Of a stretch of 28,165 nt of DNA, positions 24,273-28,165 are shown in pieces. The DNA is from Deltaproteobacteria bacterium. GTDB taxonomy: Bacteria; Desulfobacterota; Syntrophobacteria; BM002. How positions within the stretch are numbered: position 1 is the first letter of the stretch; every line of letters starts with the position of its first letter. Where the stretch lies: contig JAGFXI010000006.1 in assembly GCA_017861095.1 (NCBI GenBank), positions 1-28,165 of the forward strand, in the 5' to 3' direction. Below the pieces are notes generated by a model that saw only the letters and a program-made list of their open reading frames with translations, did not search any database and was not told the origin of the DNA. The position numbers and the translations under genes are program-made.

Positions 24273-24686
24273 TCAGAAGATAGGCTCCGCTCGTCCGTCA
24301 AGCCTCATAAAGTAAGTAAGAACCTCGATCGTTGGAAATCTCTCCTGCAAAAGAGCCCGGCCCGCCCGGAGGTCGCGGCTATGCAGGGTCAGTTCTGCGT
24401 CGCTGTCCGGCACCTGTTCCAGACCGTAAGCGCCGCAGTCCTCGTGGTTGACGAGGTAGAACTGGCGTGTGCCATGGAGTCTGGCGGAAGTGGCGAGTTG
24501 CTCCAGCAGGAAGTCGCGATCCCGAGGATCGTTCGGACGCGCCAGGTTCTTTGCAGCCCCGGCCACCCTGATGATATCGGCCCCATCTTCATCCAGCTCT
24601 TGTATCGAGAGGAATGCGGTGAGTGCCCCATTGAGGCGAAAGTCCATACAGAAGATGATGCAGGCCCGACAATGGTGTGCGGCCAT
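24273..24686 (-). CDS. small beta-carbonic-anhydrase-like protein
   Basis: A 137-residue protein with the zinc-site elements of beta-carbonic anhydrases: Cys13-Met-Asp15-Phe-Arg17 (CMDFR) and His81-Glu-Asp-Cys84 (HEDCGAYG), with the fold segment ADIIRVAGAAKNLARP between them. It is much shorter than usual beta-CAs (about 200), lacking the N-terminal arm and part of the C-terminal half, so it belongs to a minimal subgroup whose activity is not established. Start ATG 24686 has AAGGAGGG upstream. It is alone on the minus strand, divergent from trpS. A bicarbonate role near amino-acid genes is possible but speculative. Confidence 0.85.
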   Translation of the reverse strand: MAAHHCRACIIFCMDFRLNGALTAFLSIQELDEDGADIIRVAGAAKNLARPNDPRDRDFLLEQLATSARLHGTRQFYLVNHEDCGAYGLEQVPDSDAELTLHSRDLRAGRALLQERFPTIEVLTYFMRLDGRAEPIF

Positions 24687-24821
24687 CTCATTCCCTCCTT
24701 ACCGGTCCACAACCGGAAACAGCCCCCGTCTTCACGCGCCGGCTTCGGCCCGCTGCCGGAGTGCAGGCCCAGGCCGCTGGCACAGGACCGTTGCTCATGG
24801 CGACGCACCACACCACTATAC

Positions 24822-24838
24822 CATTCCCCCGGGGAATG
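24822..24838. promoter_or_regulatory. palindrome 1 upstream of trpS
   Basis: CATTCCCC (24822-24829), central C, GGGGAATG (24831-24838): perfect 17-base dyad between the carbonic-anhydrase-like gene and trpS. On the minus strand TATAGT follows it, so it may sit in the spacer of a divergent promoter and act as an operator. Confidence 0.5.
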
Positions 24839-24854
24839 CAATGCTGAAGCATTG
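24839..24854. promoter_or_regulatory. palindrome 2 upstream of trpS
   Basis: CAATGCT (24839-24845), GA, AGCATTG (24848-24854): perfect 16-base dyad immediately next to palindrome 1, 104 bases before the trpS ATG. The two-base centre is too small for an RNA loop, which favours a protein-binding site. Confidence 0.5.
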
Positions 24855-24957
24855 GTGTCGTCGGGTTGTTCCCACCCTTGGGGGTTGCATATTTTGGTAA
24901 TTCGGGTAAAAGGTGTCCGTTGGTTGTTCTCAACGACAAGATAAGGAGCGATCCCCG

Positions 24958-25923
24958 ATGCGCGTGCTCTCCGGCATTCAACCTTCAGGAAATCTTCATA
25001 TCGGAAACTACTTCGGCATGATGAAACCGATGATCGCCTACCAGGAGACTGCCGAGCTCTACTGCTTCATCGTCAACTACCATGCTATGACCTCGGTCGC
25101 GGACGGGGAGAGACTCTCCAAAGGGACACTGGAGGCGGCCACCGACTTTCTTGCCCTGGGTCTCGATCCCGCCAAGGCCATCTTCTGGGTGCAGGGCGAT
25201 GTGCCCGAGGTTACCGAGCTTACCTGGGTCCTCACCAATGTCACTCCCGTGGGCCTCCTTCTGAGGACCCATTCATACAAGGACAAGGTGGCTCAGGGCA
25301 TCGCCCCGAACCATGGGCTGCTCTCCTACCCGGTCCTCATGGCTGCCGACATCCTCCTCTACCAGTCGGAACGGGTGCCGGTCGGGAAGGATCAACAGCA
25401 GCACCTGGAGATCACCCGCGATATCGCCATCAAGTTCAACGGCCTCTACGGCGAGACCTTCGTGATCCCTGAGGCGGAGATCAATCCTGACGTTCCCACG
25501 GTGCTCGGTCTCGATGGCCGGAAGATGAGCAAGTCCTACGACAATACGATCGAGATTTTCTGCACCGAGGAGAGCCTTCGGCGCAAGATCGCCGGGATCG
25601 TGACCGATTCCACTCCGGTGGCAGCGCCCAAGGACCCGGAGAAGTGTAACCTCTTCGCCATCATCTCCCTCTTTCTGGATAGGGAGGAAAAGGCCGAGCT
25701 GGCTGACCGCTATCGCCGCGGGGGCCTAAAGTACAGCGATGTGAAGAAGGATCTCTTCGCCCGGATCTGGGAGTATTTCCGGGGGGCGCGGGAGAAACGC
25801 CGGACCCTTGAGGAGAACCCAGGCCTGATCCGGGAGATCTTGAAAGAAGGCGCGGGGAAGGCGCGGGATAAGGCGCGTCCCACGCTGGATCTTGTGCGGC
25901 GTAAGGTGGGACTGGCGTACTAG
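24958..25923 (+). CDS. trpS: tryptophanyl-tRNA synthetase
   Basis: A 321-residue class Ic aminoacyl-tRNA synthetase that charges tRNA(Trp). The HIGH motif is GNLHIGNYFG near residue 10, the nucleotide-binding KMSKS motif is GRKMSKSYDN, and the middle shows HGLLSYPVLMAADILLYQS with GKDQQQHLEITRDIA. All catalytic motifs are intact, in contrast to the synthetase-like domain at 20900-22238. ATG 24958 has AAGGAG nine bases upstream. It is on its own between convergent trmJ and the palindromes. Length fits bacterial TrpS (320-340). Confidence 0.97.
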   Translation: MRVLSGIQPSGNLHIGNYFGMMKPMIAYQETAELYCFIVNYHAMTSVADGERLSKGTLEAATDFLALGLDPAKAIFWVQGDVPEVTELTWVLTNVTPVGLLLRTHSYKDKVAQGIAPNHGLLSYPVLMAADILLYQSERVPVGKDQQQHLEITRDIAIKFNGLYGETFVIPEAEINPDVPTVLGLDGRKMSKSYDNTIEIFCTEESLRRKIAGIVTDSTPVAAPKDPEKCNLFAIISLFLDREEKAELADRYRRGGLKYSDVKKDLFARIWEYFRGAREKRRTLEENPGLIREILKEGAGKARDKARPTLDLVRRKVGLAY

Positions 25924-25941
25924 CCTCGCATTAGACACGAA

Positions 25942-26706
25942 TCACTCTTTCCCGGTTTCGTCCTCTTGCTGCCGACACTGCTCCACGTACCAATCCATCT
26001 GGCGGCAGATGCCGCGGATCACCTTGACATCCCTTGCTTGGAGGCCGGCCCGGGAAAAGAAACGACGGATGCTCCGCATCCAGAAGTCCGGGTTTTCCTG
26101 GTTGATGAAGTTGATCCTGACAAAGATCCCTTTGAGGTGCTCATACATGGCGTCGAGCTCGTGGCGGTTGGCGAGCTTCGGCACAAACGGCTTGGGGCGC
26201 TCTTGGCGGCCGGCGAGGAAGAGCTCGTAGCAGAGCACCATCACTGCCTGTGCCAGGTTCAGCGAGGAGAAGTCGGCGCTGGGAATGGTCACAAGCTCGT
26301 GGCAGAGGCGCAGATCGACGTTGCCGAGGCCGCGATCTTCGGGGCCGAAGACCAGGGCGACCTCGTTCTTGGCACAGATGGAGACCAGTCTGGCAGCCAC
26401 CTCCCGAGGCGCCTTCACCTCCTGACGCTCACCACCCAGACGAGCAGTCGTCCCCACCACATAGCTGAAAGGTTTAAGGGCCGTCCTCAGGTCGGGGAAG
26501 ACCTCCATGTTCTCCACCACATGAAGGGCGGCGTGGGTTGCCATCCTCACGACTCGCGTGAGGTCGCAATTCTCGGGCTCCACCAGCACCAACCTCGAGA
26601 TGCCCATGTTCAGTGCGGCTCGGGCCGAGGCACCGATGTTTTCGGGAAAGCGGGGACGATGCAAGATGATGGTGACGTGGTCAAGGTAGCTGCCGGCCGT
26701 TCCCAT
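25942..26706 (-). CDS. trmJ: TrmJ/SpoU-family tRNA 2'-O-methyltransferase
   Basis: A 254-residue SPOUT methyltransferase. The three SpoU motifs are present: NIGASARAALNMG (motif 1), LVFGPEDRGLGN (motif 2) and SLNLAQAVMVLCYEL (motif 3), which form the trefoil knot that binds S-adenosylmethionine. The C-terminal helical extension fits TrmJ, which methylates position 32 of tRNAs, but other TrmH-type substrates remain possible. ATG 26706 has GGAGGT six bases upstream; the open frame upstream to 26928 is inside the repeat element and is not coding. It is convergent with trpS, 18 bases apart. A TATACT -10 lies at 26735-26740. Confidence 0.92.
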   Translation of the reverse strand: MGTAGSYLDHVTIILHRPRFPENIGASARAALNMGISRLVLVEPENCDLTRVVRMATHAALHVVENMEVFPDLRTALKPFSYVVGTTARLGGERQEVKAPREVAARLVSICAKNEVALVFGPEDRGLGNVDLRLCHELVTIPSADFSSLNLAQAVMVLCYELFLAGRQERPKPFVPKLANRHELDAMYEHLKGIFVRINFINQENPDFWMRSIRRFFSRAGLQARDVKVIRGICRQMDWYVEQCRQQEDETGKE

Positions 26707-26746
26707 AGGGTACACCTCCGTATCAAGCGGTCCTAGTATACAATCT

Positions 26747-27004
26747 TGATGACTTCGCAAGAAGTCGGGAAAGTAGACGGCACAGTAAGAAGCTCTCCCG
26801 CCCCCGGGACAAGACGCGGGAATCCGCCGGAGGCGGACAAGTCTTGAGGAATGAAGCGTACAAAGAAGTACGCTGCAATGTTTCACCCTGTTGAATCGGC
26901 TTAGCCGTCTCGCGCAGCGAGAGTTCAACAGGACGAGGATAAAGCGCGACGCCGCTCCTTGGATCCCGACTCGGCGGGGAGATGGACTTTTTGCGAAGCC
27001 GTCA
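26747..27004. repeat. 258-bp structured repeat element with terminal inverted repeats
   Basis: The ends TGATGACTTCGCAAGAAGTC (26747-26766) and the complement of 26985-27004 (TGACGGCTTCGCAAAAAGTC) agree at 17 of 20 bases. No ORF for a transposase is present, so it resembles a non-autonomous MITE. It contains several perfect stems: GACTTC/GAAGTC (26751-26766), TCCGCC/GGCGGA (26823-26837), AGCGTAC/GTACGCT (26855-26874), and a three-way junction with outer stem CCTGTTGAA/TTCAACAGG (26887-26895, 26924-26932) enclosing CGGC/GCCG and TCTCGC/GCGAGA hairpins. CAATC occurs at both edges (26741-26745, 27003-27007) and may be a target duplication. A related inverted copy is at 9081. Confidence 0.8.
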
Positions 27005-27043
27005 ATCGTACGGGGTCCTCTTTGGAGTCACCCCCGGCCTTTG

Positions 27044-27073
27044 TTGACAGGACTTGCGCCGATTCATTACAAT
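27044..27073 (+). promoter_or_regulatory. promoter of MEMO-AMMECR1 gene
   Basis: TTGACA (27044-27049), 18 bases, TACAAT (27068-27073), about 70 bases before ATG 27144 and 40 bases beyond the repeat element. Strong consensus match. Confidence 0.65.
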
Positions 27074-27143
27074 GCGAGCAGTCTTCATCGCGGGTACTCA
27101 TCTACTCTGGGGAAACCTACCTGGAGCAGAAGGAGTGGACAGG

Positions 27144-28165
27144 ATGACACTCCGACCCCTCATGGTCACCGCCTTGGCCGCATTTCTTTTCTTCTGGTCT
27201 CTCCTTGGTGTCCAGGATGCGACCGCAGCGGAGGGTACGAATATGCCAGGAGAACAGATCCGTGAGTCCATTCTTGCCGGGTCCTGGTATCCGGCGGATG
27301 CCAAGCGGTTGCGCGAGGACGTCGAGAGCTATCTGCAGAAAGCCTCAGTCCCAGATCTCCAAGGGCAACTTTTCGCCCTCCTCTCTCCTCATGCAGGCTA
27401 CCGCTATTCGGGCCAGGTGGCGGCCTACGGGTACAAGCTTTTGGAAAGGCGAAAGTTTGATACCGTGGTCGTAATTGCCCCCAGCCATCGCGCCTACTTT
27501 TCGGGGGTTTCCGTGTACGACCGGGGGGGGTTCCGGACACCCCTTGGTATGGTGCCGCTCGACACCGAGCTCGTCATTGCACTTAAGGAGCGCGACCCTC
27601 GGATCCGCTTCGTGGCCGAGGCTCATGCCCAGGAACACTCCTTGGAGATTCAACTTCCTTTCCTCCAGGTGGTGATGCCTGGTTTCAAGCTCGTGCCTCT
27701 GGTCATGGGAGACCAAAGCCTGGCAGCCTGTCAGTGGCTGGCGGAGGCGGTAGCCGCCTGTATCGGCAAGAAGTCGGTCCTTGTGGTGGCGAGTAGCGAT
27801 CTTTCTCATTTCCATCCGTACCAGGAGGCGAAAAAGCTGGACCAGGTGGTGTTGGATAAGGTGAATGCCTTCGACCCCGGCGCTCTCAGTGAGAGCCTCA
27901 AGAACGGGAAGTGCGAGGCCTGTGGCGGCGGCCCCATGGTCACGGCCATGCTTATCGGCAAGAAGCTTGGGGCGAACAAGAGCCAAGTGCTCCACTATGC
28001 CAACAGCGGCGACGTAACCGGGGATCGCAGCGGCGTGGTGGGCTACATGGCGGCGGCTGTGTGGGCCAATCCCCGGCCGAAAGAAGCCACGGCGGAGGGG
28101 GAGGGCAAGCAGCGGAGCGTAGGCGTTGATTTGGGGCTTACGGCAGAGGAGAAAACGGCCCTTCT
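27144..28165 (+). CDS. exported AmmeMemoRadiSam protein B-A fusion, partial
   Basis: An open frame running off the right edge; at least 340 residues. The N-terminus is a signal peptide (LMVTALAAFLFFWSLLGVQDATAAEG). The MEMO1/protein B domain follows with SPHAGYRYSG, APSHRAYFSG, EHSLEIQLPF, ASSDLSHFHPY and CEACGGGPM, which keep the His and Cys residues of the MEMO metal/redox site. After about residue 305 a linker leads to VDLGLTAEEKTALL, typical of the start of the AMMECR1/protein A domain, so A and B are fused. ATG 27144 has AAGGAG eight bases upstream. The third system member is a radical SAM enzyme, perhaps just beyond the window. Location outside the cytoplasm is inferred from the signal. 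Confidence 0.88.
   Translation, partial: MTLRPLMVTALAAFLFFWSLLGVQDATAAEGTNMPGEQIRESILAGSWYPADAKRLREDVESYLQKASVPDLQGQLFALLSPHAGYRYSGQVAAYGYKLLERRKFDTVVVIAPSHRAYFSGVSVYDRGGFRTPLGMVPLDTELVIALKERDPRIRFVAEAHAQEHSLEIQLPFLQVVMPGFKLVPLVMGDQSLAACQWLAEAVAACIGKKSVLVVASSDLSHFHPYQEAKKLDQVVLDKVNAFDPGALSESLKNGKCEACGGGPMVTAMLIGKKLGANKSQVLHYANSGDVTGDRSGVVGYMAAAVWANPRPKEATAEGEGKQRSVGVDLGLTAEEKTAL

Noticed and set aside
26707..26928. Upstream extension of TrmJ into the repeat element
   Set aside because: The translation is the repeat itself; the ATG at 26706 has a textbook ribosome site.

Overview
The window is a G+C-rich bacterial chromosome segment with ordinary bacterial signals: Shine-Dalgarno sites, sigma-70-type TTGACA/TATAAT-like promoters, one clear Rho-independent terminator and a sigma-54 activator. 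Gene content (ACR3 plus ArsP arsenical efflux, CCG-type Fe-S proteins, a CODH/ACS-gamma-type Fe-S domain, a two-component NtrC pair, an exported MEMO protein) suggests an anaerobic or facultative Gram-negative bacterium, perhaps Desulfobacterota or a neighbouring phylum. The phylum is an inference; no rRNA gene is present to settle it. No integrase, transposase, tRNA, rRNA or CRISPR array was seen.

Region 1 (about 1-9050) is an arsenic/organoarsenical resistance island in two transcription units. Each unit begins with an A/T-rich promoter that carries an inverted repeat resembling an ArsR operator. Unit A: arsR1, a DGC-domain Cys-rich protein, a 4Fe-4S protein and the ACR3 arsenite exporter, followed by an exported thioredoxin and a CcdA/ArsG-type membrane protein. 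Unit B: a CCG-domain Fe-S oxidoreductase, arsR2, an ArsP-family permease, a minimal GCPKC thioredoxin, a second thioredoxin with an unrecognised N-terminal domain, and a thioredoxin-type arsenate reductase (ArsC). ArsC reduces arsenate, the thioredoxins and membrane thiol carrier could supply electrons, and ACR3/ArsP export inorganic and organic trivalent arsenic.

Region 2 (about 9050-14850): a structured repeat element, a doubtful small ORF, an exported SRPBCC-like protein, a divergent NtrC-type response regulator/histidine kinase pair, an FHA-domain protein, and a promoter-hairpin-terminator unit that looks like a small RNA gene.

Region 3 (about 14850-22240): queuosine-salvage glycosidase (QNG1/DUF2419) behind a cyclic-nucleotide-binding-domain protein; a divergent hypothetical gene coupled to threonine synthase; a small protein and a Cys-cluster protein on the minus strand; and a 767-residue fusion of cysteine synthase with a complete cysteinyl-tRNA-synthetase-like domain. 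In that domain the HIGH motif, the KMSKS motif and both zinc cysteines are replaced. This is the most striking object in the window.

Region 4 (about 22240-28165): a histidine phosphatase and U32 peptidase operon, a beta-carbonic-anhydrase-like protein, trpS preceded by two perfect palindromes, a TrmJ/SpoU RNA methyltransferase, a second inverted copy of the structured repeat (258 bp with terminal inverted repeats), and an exported MEMO-AMMECR1 fusion that runs off the right edge.
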